DNA from: an uncultured Burkholderiales bacterium
GTDB taxonomy: Bacteria > Pseudomonadota > Gammaproteobacteria > Burkholderiales > Casimicrobiaceae
Direction: 5' to 3'
Length of the DNA: 63,471 nt
Assembly: GCA_937944385.1 (NCBI GenBank)
Contig: CALDYQ010000045.1
Location: 1 to 63,471, forward strand
In this document: positions 1-8,508 of the stretch, piece by piece
Layout of the letters: each line of letters starts with the position of its first letter
Numbering within the stretch: position 1 is the stretch's first letter
Position numbers and translations under genes: made by a program
The notes under the pieces: generated by a model
Told to the model about the DNA's origin: nothing
Seen by the model: the letters and a program-made list of their open reading frames with translations, nothing else
The model's database searches: none

Positions 1-49
1 GACCGAATGGTTTGCTGCGCAAGCCCCTCGTTATGTCGCGAGAGGCGTT

Positions 50-622
50 TCAGCGCACGGATGAATCGGTCGCCGTGCCTCGGGCAAGCCCCTCGATGAT
101 GCGCTGGACACTCGCACCCGGATGCCCCTCGCCCGTGTTCACGATCAGATGGGCGACCGTACGATACAGCGGATCACGCACGGCATACAGCGTCCGCAGC
201 TTCGCGAGCGGATCGTCGACCACGAGAAGCGGCCGGTCGCGACTCTTTCGAACACGGGCATAGCTCGTCTCGGGTGTGGTGTGCAGGTAGACGACTCGCG
301 CGCGTTGCAGGAGCAATTCACGCGTCGCATCAGAGTGAATTGCGCCGCCGCCGGTTGCAAGAACGACGTCATCCGCAGAAAGAAGTTCTGCGATTAGCGC
401 TGCCTCGCGCGCCCTAAACTGCTGCTCGCCCTCGACTTCGAAAATCGTCGCAATCGTGACGCCGGTACGGGCCTCGAGAACCTGATCGCTGTCGAGAAAG
501 GCCAGACCAAGTCGCCGCGCAAGGATTTGCCCCACGGTCGTCTTTCCGGCACCCATCGGGCCGACAAGCACGATTGGGCGTCGGTCGACCTCCGGTGGTA
601 CTTGGGCAGCGCTCGTGTCCAT
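50..622 (-). CDS. aroK: Shikimate kinase
   Basis: Shikimate kinase phosphorylates shikimate with ATP in the chorismate pathway, in the cytoplasm. The 190-residue product has a Walker A loop GPMGAGKT near residues 22-29, the LDSD shikimate/Mg-binding motif about 15 residues later and the ATGGGA shikimate-binding motif. Length is slightly above the usual 170-180 because of a leader of about 15 residues before the first strand. The ATG at 622 has no clear ribosome-binding site, and a 14-base duplication abuts it. The gene lies 212 bases downstream of pilQ on the same strand, the usual betaproteobacterial place; aroB would be expected just beyond base 1. The 49 bases left of the stop hold no recognisable start codon for it. 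Confidence 0.95.
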   Translation of the reverse strand: MDTSAAQVPPEVDRRPIVLVGPMGAGKTTVGQILARRLGLAFLDSDQVLEARTGVTIATIFEVEGEQQFRAREAALIAELLSADDVVLATGGGAIHSDATRELLLQRARVVYLHTTPETSYARVRKSRDRPLLVVDDPLAKLRTLYAVRDPLYRTVAHLIVNTGEGHPGASVQRIIEGLARGTATDSSVR

Positions 623-650
623 CTGTACGAATCGAGTTGTACGAATCGAG
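623..650. repeat. 14-base tandem duplication before aroK
   Basis: The words CTGTACGAATCGAG and TTGTACGAATCGAG lie side by side and differ at one base. They sit exactly where the aroK ribosome-binding site should be. The rest of the pilQ-aroK spacer (651-834) shows only a small inverted repeat, GTACGG/CCGTAC, near 700-716. Confidence 0.8.
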
Positions 651-834
651 TGGTGGCGTCTGCCGATGGGGTGGAGCCGAGCAGCAAGGGACTACGGGTA
701 CGGAGGTGACCCCGTACAGCAGGTCATTCTCAACCCGTCAAGCAGTGCGCGCTGTGGCAACTCTTGGAGTTCGATCGCCATCCAGCAGAGGAGTACGGAG
801 GACGGACCTGGCCCCTTCCACGCGCTGGGGCTGA

Positions 835-3090
835 TCAGCGTAACGCTCCGGCGGTCTCGGCCAAGACGCGAGGGGTCAGGAAGATCAGCAGTTCCTGCTT
901 GTCCGTTCCACGATTGGTTCGTCGGAAGAGGTTGCCGATCACCGGAGCGTCCCCGAGCAGCGGAACCTTGTCGACCGAATCGGTGATGTTTTCCTCGTAG
1001 ATGCCGCCCAAGACGACCGTATCGCCGTTGTTGGCAATGACCTTAGTGAAGACCCGCCGTGTATTGACGATTGGGTTGCCGTCCGTGAAACCCGCGATGC
1101 TGTCCTTGGTCACGCCGACATCCATGATGATCCGATTATCTGGCGTGACCTGCGGGGTCACTTCGAGCCCGAGCTTCGCGTTGACCGTGACAACCTGGCT
1201 CTGCCCCCCCACGCCGCCGGCAATGCGCAGCTTGATTTCCTGCCCCTGCTCGATCGATGCCTTTTGGTTGTCTGCGGTGACAACCCGCGGGCTCGAGATG
1301 ACCTTTCCGCGGTTGGCAGCCTCTGCCGCCGACAGCTCTAGATTGACCAGGTTGTTGTTGCCAAGATTCAGGAAGGTCAGCGCCAAGGTGCCCGCGGCAT
1401 TGCTGACCGGCAGGTTCACGTTGTAAGGGATCGAGTTGGTGTACTCACCCACGAAACCACCAGACTGCTGATCCGGCTTGACCCGCCAGTAGTAACTCCA
1501 CGGCGGGAAGCCGGTAACCGTGCTCGTGCTCGGGATGTTGGCTTGATCCGCATCTGCCAGTGGACGTCCACTGATGCCCACGTTTCGACCGTTACGATGG
1601 ATACCGGCGCCGATCCCGAAGCGGGCGCCGAGCTGACGACTGAATTTGTCGTCGGCGATCACAACCCGAGCTTCGATGAGCACCTGCTTGACCGCGATGT
1701 CGATGCGCTGAAGCAGCCGTCGAACCTCATCGAGCTTCGACGGCGTATCCGTCACCACCACGATATTGGTTCGCGTGTCGACGGTCACCGTGCCACGACG
1801 GGAGAGCAGCCCACCGGCGGTCGGAAGCGTCGTGCCGGGCGCCGCCGTGCCCACTCCGCCCGCCGCCGGCGCGCCACCACTGCCGCTACCCGACAGCAGC
1901 AAGCGACGGATCTCCTCGGCCTTCTGGTAGTTGAGCTGGAAGATCTCGGTGCGCAACGGCTCGATGTCGGCAACCTGCGCCTTGGCTTCGAGTTCCTGTT
2001 TCTCCTTGAGGGCCAACTCCTCTTTCGGCGCAATCCAGACGACATTGCCGTTCTTGCGCATGTCGAGCGAACGTGCCTGCATCACGAGATCGAGTGCTTG
2101 GTCCCAGGGCACATCTTTGAGACGCAAAGTGACGTTACCGGTCACGGTGTCCGAGACGATGATGTTAAGGCCGGTGAAATCACCGATGACCTGAAGCACC
2201 GAGCGGACCGCGATATCCTGGAAGTTGAGCGAGAGCTTCTCGCCCTTGTAGCCTGGGCGGCTGCCCTGTGTCAGCTTGTTCGGGTCCTCGATGATCTGCT
2301 TGACTTCGACGATGAGACGCGTGTCGGTCTGGTAGGCGGAGTGCTCCCAGAGGCCCTTCGGCTCGACCACGAAACGGACATTGCCGCCCTGCACCTGCGT
2401 GTCGATCGTCTGGACAGGTGTGCCGAAATCCGTGACGTCGAGTTTCCGCTCGAGGTTGCGCGGAATGTTGGTCTTGAAAAGGTCGATCAAGAGGACACGC
2501 CCCTGCGGCTTGATCTCGACACCGGCGTTCGGGTCGGACAGATCGATGATGAGGCGACCCTCACCGTTCTGACCTCGACGGAAGTCGACGTCACGGATCG
2601 TCGAGGGTGCGCTCTCGGAGGGCGCCGCAGCCGCAAAGCGCCCTGCCTCGGGGCCCGCGGCAGCGGCAACACTGGCGCCCACGGGATCGAACAGCGTCAC
2701 CACTGCGCGCCCGGCCTCCATGCGGACTTCGTAAGCCTGTGGGCGGTTGAGGTTCAGAACGGCCCGTGTCCGCCCCTGCGCTTGAACGAGGTTGTAGCTT
2801 CGGATCACAGGGTCGGACAGTTCGGCAGAACCACGGCCGCTCGTTCCGGTGTTGGCGAAATCAAGTACAAGGCGGGGCGGTGCCGCGATCGCGAAGGCGG
2901 TCGGCGCAGCAGCACCCTCCCCCTTGATCGCAAAGGTGACGACCGTGCGACCGCCCTGTGCCTTGGAGACCGAGACATCTTCGATGACGCCCTGCCCGAA
3001 CGCAACCGAGGAGACAAGGGCAGCGGACGCGAGCCACAAGGCGCGCGTGAGCCCGGCGGTGATGAGGACGAATCGGATGGCGTAGCTCAC
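835..3090 (-). CDS. pilQ: Type IV pilus secretin PilQ
   Basis: PilQ forms the outer-membrane ring through which the type IV pilus is extruded. The product has a signal peptide ending near AFGQG, two N-terminal AMIN-type regions, an STN/N-domain region around the LNFQDIAVRSVLQVIGDF segment, and a C-terminal secretin domain with the conserved VPLLGDAPVIGNLF signature. I chose the GTG at 3090: it overlaps the pilP stop as GTGA and has AGGAG about 8 bases upstream, inside the end of pilP. A longer frame to 3141 would run 55 bases into pilP and spoil the signal peptide. With this start the protein is 751 residues. Last gene of the coupled pilMNOPQ operon. Confidence 0.95.
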   Translation of the reverse strand: MSYAIRFVLITAGLTRALWLASAALVSSVAFGQGVIEDVSVSKAQGGRTVVTFAIKGEGAAAPTAFAIAAPPRLVLDFANTGTSGRGSAELSDPVIRSYNLVQAQGRTRAVLNLNRPQAYEVRMEAGRAVVTLFDPVGASVAAAAGPEAGRFAAAAPSESAPSTIRDVDFRRGQNGEGRLIIDLSDPNAGVEIKPQGRVLLIDLFKTNIPRNLERKLDVTDFGTPVQTIDTQVQGGNVRFVVEPKGLWEHSAYQTDTRLIVEVKQIIEDPNKLTQGSRPGYKGEKLSLNFQDIAVRSVLQVIGDFTGLNIIVSDTVTGNVTLRLKDVPWDQALDLVMQARSLDMRKNGNVVWIAPKEELALKEKQELEAKAQVADIEPLRTEIFQLNYQKAEEIRRLLLSGSGSGGAPAAGGVGTAAPGTTLPTAGGLLSRRGTVTVDTRTNIVVVTDTPSKLDEVRRLLQRIDIAVKQVLIEARVVIADDKFSRQLGARFGIGAGIHRNGRNVGISGRPLADADQANIPSTSTVTGFPPWSYYWRVKPDQQSGGFVGEYTNSIPYNVNLPVSNAAGTLALTFLNLGNNNLVNLELSAAEAANRGKVISSPRVVTADNQKASIEQGQEIKLRIAGGVGGQSQVVTVNAKLGLEVTPQVTPDNRIIMDVGVTKDSIAGFTDGNPIVNTRRVFTKVIANNGDTVVLGGIYEENITDSVDKVPLLGDAPVIGNLFRRTNRGTDKQELLIFLTPRVLAETAGALR

Positions 3091-3608
3091 TTTTTCTGCT
3101 CCTGTTGCTGCAGCAACACTTTCGTCTGCCGTTCGACCCAATCGCCGGCACCGTCCTGAAAGAGTTCCTTCAGGGTGATTTCACCCTCGGTAATCGCGGT
3201 GATCACACCGAAGTTCTGTCCCATGTAGTTCCCCGGGCGTACCTGAACGATTCGGTTGTCGTTGGTGCGGATCAAACCGACCATGGCCTGCCCGCGCTGA
3301 AGCGTGCCGACCATCGCGAGCGTCTCCAGCGGAAACGACTCGAGCAGTTCCTTGCGGCGCGTCAGGTCGGGACCGCGCGCTCCGCCCTTCGCTCCCTCGA
3401 CCTTGCGCGGCTTGAACGGATCGGGCAGATCGAAGGCGTTGTAGGCAAAGGGTTGATAGTCGCGTCCCGCCGGGATTGGCTCGATCTTGCCGCGGGCATT
3501 GGTTCCTTGCTGGTCCATCCAGGCGCGAAGATCCTGATCGTCCGACGTACTGCAGCCGGCGACGAGCAAGGCGGCCACGGAAATCATAAAGAGCAACTTG
3601 AGCTTCAT
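3087..3608 (-). CDS. pilP: Type IV pilus inner-membrane lipoprotein PilP
   Basis: PilP links the PilN/PilO inner-membrane complex to the secretin PilQ. The 173-residue product starts with a lipoprotein signal (LLVAGCS; Cys near residue 19), continues with a disordered stretch, and ends in the beta-rich HR domain that docks on PilQ (conserved ALVGTLQ-like segment, here AMVGTLQRG). Its ATG overlaps the pilO stop as ATGA, and its own stop overlaps the pilQ start as GTGA, so it is translationally coupled on both sides. Confidence 0.94.
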   Translation of the reverse strand: MKLKLLFMISVAALLVAGCSTSDDQDLRAWMDQQGTNARGKIEPIPAGRDYQPFAYNAFDLPDPFKPRKVEGAKGGARGPDLTRRKELLESFPLETLAMVGTLQRGQAMVGLIRTNDNRIVQVRPGNYMGQNFGVITAITEGEITLKELFQDGAGDWVERQTKVLLQQQEQKK

Positions 3609-4237
3609 TTCTTCGGTGCCTTCTGCGCTTCCTTCGCCTTGCGCTGGGCGGCGAGTTCGTCGTCGTCAAGATACCGATAGGTCCTCGCCACGGCCTCCAT
3701 GACGAGGACGCCTTCCTTCTCCCGATTGGTGATACCAATCTCGTCAAGAGTTACGACCCGCGACAACTGCGCAACATCGGTTGCAAACGCGCCGAAGTCG
3801 TGATAGTTGCCGGTGACGCGAATGTCGACTGGCAATTCGGCGTAGAACTCCTGAACACGCTCACCACTGGGCTTGAACAGTTCGAACTGTAAGCCGCGAC
3901 CCAGCCCCGCCTGGTTGATATCCGAAAGCAGCGAATCCATCTCGCTGCGGCTTGGCAACTGACGCAGCAACGCACCAAACTGCTCCTCGACCTGCTTGAG
4001 CTGCTGGACGTGAAGGTCGAGGTTGATGGCCTGCGCCTTCTTTTCGGCGTATTGCGTTCTCAGGCTTCTCTCCTGCCCTTCCTTCGATTCCAATTCGGTC
4101 TGCTGTTCAGACCATCCCAGATACCAGGCGAAAAAAACGAGCACGGCGAACAAAAGCACCAGCGCACCGAATTTCGCTGGACCCGGCCAGATGCCGATGT
4201 CGCGCGGATTGAGCCGACGGAGTTCTTCGAAAGTCAT
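3605..4237 (-). CDS. pilO: Type IV pilus alignment protein PilO
   Basis: PilO pairs with PilN in the inner-membrane alignment complex of the pilus machine. The 210-residue product has a short cytoplasmic N-terminus containing NPRDIGIWPGPAKFG, one transmembrane helix (about residues 25-44), a coiled coil rich in Glu/Gln/Lys, and a periplasmic ferredoxin-like domain that begins near LLRQLPSRSEMDSLL. It follows pilN by 17 bases and its stop overlaps the pilP start as ATGA. Confidence 0.94.
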   Translation of the reverse strand: MTFEELRRLNPRDIGIWPGPAKFGALVLLFAVLVFFAWYLGWSEQQTELESKEGQERSLRTQYAEKKAQAINLDLHVQQLKQVEEQFGALLRQLPSRSEMDSLLSDINQAGLGRGLQFELFKPSGERVQEFYAELPVDIRVTGNYHDFGAFATDVAQLSRVVTLDEIGITNREKEGVLVMEAVARTYRYLDDDELAAQRKAKEAQKAPKK

Positions 4238-4254
4238 TGCAGGGCTCCGGATCG

Positions 4255-4890
4255 TTATTTCGTGATGGCCTGCATCACCTTCTCACGCGTCGTTGGCGCT
4301 TGCCCTGGAGGCGAAGCATCGGCAGCCTGTGCAGGCGACGGAGGTGCTTCGACACTCTTCAGCCGGAAGTTGAGGTTGAACTCGTTCAGACGCTGATTGC
4401 GCTCGGTCACCGCTTTGATTTCGACCAGTTCCGGACGCGTCAGAAACGGCGAAGCCTCCAGATTGCGCATCAGCGTCGAAACGCGCGCATTGGATTGTGC
4501 GATACCGATCATCGTGATGCGTTCGCCGGTCTGCTTGATCGACTTGAGATAGACGCCATCGGGTAACTGGCGTGCGATCTGATCGAGCAGCTTCACCGAA
4601 GCCGCGCGGTTGACCTGCAACGTTTCAACAACCTGCTTCCGGGCCAGGAGCGCCGCCGTCATCTCCTTGAGGCGATTGATCTCGGCGATCTGCTCGTCGA
4701 GTTTCTTGATTTCTTGAGTCAGCAGCTCATTGCGCCGCTCCTGGGCAGCGATACGCTCCTGGAGGTAGAGGCTGCCTGCGTACCACACGGCCGCAGCCAA
4801 CACGATGGTCCCCAAGGTCGCGATCAGGAACTCACGCTTTTTGAGCGCTCGTTTCTGAGCACGGTGCGGCAGGAGATTGATGCGAATCAC
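4255..4890 (-). CDS. pilN: Type IV pilus assembly protein PilN
   Basis: PilN binds cytoplasmic PilM through its N-terminus and PilO through its periplasmic part. The protein opens with IRINLLPHRAQKR, the classic PilM-binding INLLP motif, followed by one transmembrane helix (about residues 20-42), a coiled coil and a periplasmic domain. The start is the GTG at 4890, which overlaps the pilM stop as GTGA and gives the family-typical N-terminus; the in-frame extension to 5067 is Arg-rich and lies inside pilM, so I reject it. Predicted length is 211 residues. Confidence 0.94.
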   Translation of the reverse strand: MIRINLLPHRAQKRALKKREFLIATLGTIVLAAAVWYAGSLYLQERIAAQERRNELLTQEIKKLDEQIAEINRLKEMTAALLARKQVVETLQVNRAASVKLLDQIARQLPDGVYLKSIKQTGERITMIGIAQSNARVSTLMRNLEASPFLTRPELVEIKAVTERNQRLNEFNLNFRLKSVEAPPSPAQAADASPPGQAPTTREKVMQAITK

Positions 4891-5978
4891 GGATCGAACC
4901 TCCGAAGCGCGAGACCGCAGGCCACGAGGAGCGCGGGAGCGTCCACGGCCAGTTGCCGGGCTCGCACTGCGCTGCCGAGCGACATGCCTGCGAATGGGTT
5001 GGCGACCGAGGCGATCACGTTCGTGCGCCGCGAGACGGCCTCGGCCAACCCCGGAATGACCGCGCATCCCCCTGCAAGGAGCACGTAGTCGAGTTGACCT
5101 TGGGAACTGGAGGTCAGAAAGAACTGGAGCGCCCGCGCCGATTCGATGGCTAGCGTGTCCACATAGGGACGGAGCACGTCGCTCGCGTAATTCGCCGGAA
5201 GATTGCCGGCGCGTTTCGCCGCCTCGGCTTCCTCGGCTGTCATGTTGTAGGTGCGCTGAATCTCCTGCGTGAGCTGGTTGCCGCCGAACGGGCTCTCACG
5301 CATGAACGTCTGCTCGCCGTTGCGGAAGACGTAGAACCGGGTGGACGTGGCCCCGATGTCGACCACCCCGATGTTCTGGTCGATGCCCCGCCCCGGCAGC
5401 CCTTCCGCCAGGAGAGAACACGCCGCGAGCACAGCAAGCGCCTCGACATCCACGACCGCCGCCTTCAGTCCCCCGGATTCCAGGGCCTCTACCCGATCGT
5501 CGACCTTCTCCTTGCGTGCGGCGGCAATCAGGATGTCAACCTGGGTGGGGTCGTTGGGAACAGGCCCGACCACACAGAAGTCGAGGTTGACCTCGTCGAG
5601 CGCAAACGGGATGTACTGATTGGCCTCGGACTCCACCGCGGGTTCGAGATCGTCCTCCCGCGGCGCGGCCGGCAAGGTGATTCGCTTGGTGATCACCATG
5701 CTGGTCGGCAGTGCGGTCGCCGCGGCCCTTGTACGCGAACCGAGCTTGCGGTAGGCCCGTTCGACCACGGCCGCAACCGCCTCCATGTTGGCCAGGTTGC
5801 CGTCGGCCACGCTGTCTTTCGGCATTGCTTCGGTCGCGTAGCGCAGCAGTTCCGGCTTTTCGCGCGTGCCGCCCAGCTCCACCATCTTGACGCTGGTCGT
5901 GCTGATGTCGACACCGATCAGTGGCGTCGATTTGGCACCGAAGAGGCCACCCAGCTGCCCGAAAAAATCTTTGCGCAT
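4887..5978 (-). CDS. pilM: Type IV pilus actin-like protein PilM
   Basis: PilM is a cytoplasmic actin-fold ATPase that recruits PilN. The product carries the phosphate-1 motif LIGVDISTTSVKMVEL near the N-terminus, the phosphate-2 region GVVDIGATSTRFYVF mid-protein and the adenosine motif LAGGCAVIPGLAE near the end. I place the start at the ATG at 5978 (363 residues); an in-frame TTG at 5993 would add five residues, and neither has a good ribosome-binding site. First gene of pilMNOPQ, divergent from the PBP1a gene. A perfect inverted repeat lies just upstream and includes the TTG. Confidence 0.94.
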   Translation of the reverse strand: MRKDFFGQLGGLFGAKSTPLIGVDISTTSVKMVELGGTREKPELLRYATEAMPKDSVADGNLANMEAVAAVVERAYRKLGSRTRAAATALPTSMVITKRITLPAAPREDDLEPAVESEANQYIPFALDEVNLDFCVVGPVPNDPTQVDILIAAARKEKVDDRVEALESGGLKAAVVDVEALAVLAACSLLAEGLPGRGIDQNIGVVDIGATSTRFYVFRNGEQTFMRESPFGGNQLTQEIQRTYNMTAEEAEAAKRAGNLPANYASDVLRPYVDTLAIESARALQFFLTSSSQGQLDYVLLAGGCAVIPGLAEAVSRRTNVIASVANPFAGMSLGSAVRARQLAVDAPALLVACGLALRRFDP

Positions 5979-5984
5979 TGAGCG

Positions 5985-6008
5985 TTTAGGCAACTTTTGT
6001 TGCCTGAA
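5985..6008. promoter_or_regulatory. Inverted repeat at the pilM start
   Basis: A perfect 7-base palindrome, AGGCAAC-TTTT-GTTGCCT (5988-6005), extends by a G-T wobble and two A-T pairs on the outside. It lies between the candidate pilM promoter and the pilM ATG. As RNA it forms a hairpin near the 5' end of the pilM transcript; as DNA it could be an operator. No regulator is recognised. Confidence 0.6.
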
Positions 6009-6009
6009 A

Positions 6010-6038
6010 CTTTAACTCGGGCAGTGAGTTTTTCACAA
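6010..6038 (-). promoter_or_regulatory. Candidate promoter of pilMNOPQ
   Basis: On the minus strand TTGTGA (6038-6033) and TTAAAG (6015-6010) are separated by 17 bases, a plausible sigma-70 pair with a weak -10. Transcription would begin just inside the inverted repeat ahead of pilM. Based on consensus matching by eye only. Confidence 0.4.
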
Positions 6039-6189
6039 GGCGTGACAAGTGGCAAGCAAGGCCCATGACTTTCCCGGCGTTCCTATAATGACTGACGGAA
6101 ATTCGCCACGTCCCCGCCGACGGGTCCGTCCCCCGACGGGGCTCGGAGACCGCGAATGGCCGCCGGCTGGGGGTTTGGGAAGGCTGCAC

Positions 6190-8508
6190 ATGCTCAAACG
6201 TTGGGCCATCTATGCACTCTCGGTGACCTTCGGTTTGGCCGTCGTCGGTCTGACCTTGGCCAGCTTGGTCTGGGCGCTCATCTCCGCGCGGCTACCAAGT
6301 TTGGATGTGCTCACCGACTACCAACCCAAGCTGCCGCTTCGGGTGCTCTCCGAGGAGGGCGTCATCCTCGGGGAGTTCGGCGAGGAACGCCGGACTGTGG
6401 TCCGTCTGTCCGACGTCCCCAGGCACGTCAAGCAGGCCATCCTTGCCGCGGAAGACTCCAACTTCTACGAGCACGCCGGGGTGGACTGGATCGCCGTTCT
6501 TCGCGCCGCATATACCAACGCGACCACGGGCTCGCGACAGGGCGCGGGCACGATCACCATGCAGGTCGCGCGCAACTTCTTCCTCACCCGCGAGCAGACC
6601 CTGCTACGCAAGGCCAACGAGGTGGCGCTCACGTTCAAGATCGAGCGGGAACTGACCAAGGATCAGATCCTCGAGCTCTACATCAACCAAATTTTTCTCG
6701 GGCAGCGCGCCTATGGCTTCTCGGCCGCCGCTCAGGCGTATTACGGCAAGCAACTTGCCGACCTCACCATTGCGGAAGCTGCCATGCTGGCTGGGCTGCC
6801 CAAGGCACCCTCCGCGTTCAACCCGTTCGTCAATCCGAAGCGGGCAGCGCTCCGGCAGCAGTACGTGCTGCGGCGCATGGCCGAACTGGGTTACATCACC
6901 GAGGCAGAGCACAAGGCCGCCTTGGCCGCCCGCTCGACGCTGAAAGCGGATACCGGGCCGGCCATTCACGCCGAGTTCCTCAACGAGATGGCGCGACAGT
7001 TCGTGGTCGATCTGGTTGGTGAATCTGCGTACGTGCGGGGCTACAACGTCACAACCACGGTCCGTGCGCGAGATCAAGCGGCGGCCTATCAGGCCGTCAG
7101 GCGTGGTCTGCTCGACTATGAACGGCGACAGCCCTTCCGCGGGCCGGAAGGCGCCGTCGAGCTGCCGGCCGAAGGCAAACCCGGGCTGGGGGATGCAATC
7201 GATGCGGCCATGCAGCAATACCCCGACAGCGACGAGTTGCTGGCCGTCGTCGTGCTGGAAGCTTCCCCGCGGCGCGTGGTGGTCGCACGCAGCGAAAACG
7301 AGGTCTATGCGCTGGAGGGGGACGCCATCCGCTTCATCCGCGCTGCACTCGCAGACAACGCGGGAGCGACACGCGTGCGGCGGGGCTCCATCCTCCGCAT
7401 GACCACCGACGAGAAAGGCGGCTGGCGCCTGACCCAGGTGCCGCAGGTCGAAGCGGGGTTCGTCTCCCTGGATCCGCGCGACGGTGCGATCCGCGCCCTC
7501 GTAGGCGGTTTCGACTTCTACCGCAACCAGTTCAATCACGTCACGCAGGCGTCGCGGCAGCCGGGTTCGGCCTTCAAGCCGTTCGTTTACTCGGCGGCGC
7601 TGGAGAAAGGCATCACTCCGGCCACGGTCATCAACGACGCGCCCCTCTACTTCCCGGCCTCCCAGACGGGGGGCGAGGATTGGGAACCGAAGAACTACGA
7701 CGGCAAGTTCGACGGCCCGATGCGGGTGCGCACGGCGCTTGCGAAGTCGAAAAACATGGTCTCCATCCGCATCCTCCGCGCGATCGGGCCAACCTACGTG
7801 CAGGATTACGCGACACGGTTCGGCTTTGATCCCAAGCAGAATCCCCCCTATCTGACCCTCGCGCTCGGGGCTGGACAGACCAACCCGCTCCAGATGGCCG
7901 GTGCCTATGCGGTATTCGCCAACGGCGGTTTCCGCGTCAAGCCGCATTTCATCAAGCGCATCACCGACGCGCGCGGAAACGTGATCTTCGAAGACCAGCC
8001 GCCAAGGGCGGGCGAGGGCGCCGAGCAGGCCATCGATCCGCGAAACGCGTTCCTGATGACCACGATGTTGCGCGACGTGGTCCGAGCCGGAACCGCAACC
8101 AAGGCGCTGGCCCTTGGGCGCAGCGATCTGGCCGGCAAGACGGGCACGACGAACGACAGTTTCGATGCCTGGTTTGCGGGCTACAACCACGCGCTCGTTG
8201 GTGTCGCGTGGGTCGGCTATGACCAACCGCGCTCGCTCGGCGACCGGGAGACCGGGGGCGGCGTGGCGCTGCCAATTTGGATCGGCTACATGCGGGTGGC
8301 CCTGCAGGGCGTGCCCGAAATGCCCCTCAAGCCACCGCCGGGTGTGGTCAACATGCAAACAGGGGACGATGGCAGCGCCGGGGACGTCGGTTCGAGCAGC
8401 GACTGGTTCTACTCGGAGCTCCCGCCCAAGCGATTTGCCGACCCGTTGACGGGCAACGACGGTTTCCGCTCGCGCCAGGACGACGAGGTCCGCCAGCAGC
8501 TGTTCTGA
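6190..8508 (+). CDS. mrcA: Penicillin-binding protein 1A
   Basis: Bifunctional peptidoglycan synthase anchored in the inner membrane. One N-terminal transmembrane helix is followed by the GT51 glycosyltransferase domain (EDSNFYEHAGVD, TITMQVARNFFL, GYITEAEHKAAL region), an OB-like insert, and the transpeptidase domain with SAFK (active-site Ser), SKN and KTGTTN. I start at the ATG at 6190 (772 residues), which has GGGAAGG upstream and places the membrane helix at the very N-terminus. A longer frame from 6049 or 6088 would add a Pro/Arg-rich leader and would run over a TATAAT hexamer at 6083-6088 that is a better fit to a -10 box. Divergent from pilM, the usual betaproteobacterial arrangement. 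Confidence 0.93.
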   Translation: MLKRWAIYALSVTFGLAVVGLTLASLVWALISARLPSLDVLTDYQPKLPLRVLSEEGVILGEFGEERRTVVRLSDVPRHVKQAILAAEDSNFYEHAGVDWIAVLRAAYTNATTGSRQGAGTITMQVARNFFLTREQTLLRKANEVALTFKIERELTKDQILELYINQIFLGQRAYGFSAAAQAYYGKQLADLTIAEAAMLAGLPKAPSAFNPFVNPKRAALRQQYVLRRMAELGYITEAEHKAALAARSTLKADTGPAIHAEFLNEMARQFVVDLVGESAYVRGYNVTTTVRARDQAAAYQAVRRGLLDYERRQPFRGPEGAVELPAEGKPGLGDAIDAAMQQYPDSDELLAVVVLEASPRRVVVARSENEVYALEGDAIRFIRAALADNAGATRVRRGSILRMTTDEKGGWRLTQVPQVEAGFVSLDPRDGAIRALVGGFDFYRNQFNHVTQASRQPGSAFKPFVYSAALEKGITPATVINDAPLYFPASQTGGEDWEPKNYDGKFDGPMRVRTALAKSKNMVSIRILRAIGPTYVQDYATRFGFDPKQNPPYLTLALGAGQTNPLQMAGAYAVFANGGFRVKPHFIKRITDARGNVIFEDQPPRAGEGAEQAIDPRNAFLMTTMLRDVVRAGTATKALALGRSDLAGKTGTTNDSFDAWFAGYNHALVGVAWVGYDQPRSLGDRETGGGVALPIWIGYMRVALQGVPEMPLKPPPGVVNMQTGDDGSAGDVGSSSDWFYSELPPKRFADPLTGNDGFRSRQDDEVRQQLF

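Noticed and set aside
1..49. Possible aroB start at the left edge
   Set aside because: The minus strand has no ATG or GTG in these 49 bases, so aroB, though expected next, cannot be supported.
1543..3159. Plus-strand open frame of 538 codons opposite pilQ
   Set aside because: Composition of an antisense shadow; PilQ motifs are unambiguous on the other strand.
6604..8358. Minus-strand open frame of 584 codons opposite PBP1a
   Set aside because: Arg/His-rich shadow with no motif, within the transpeptidase gene.
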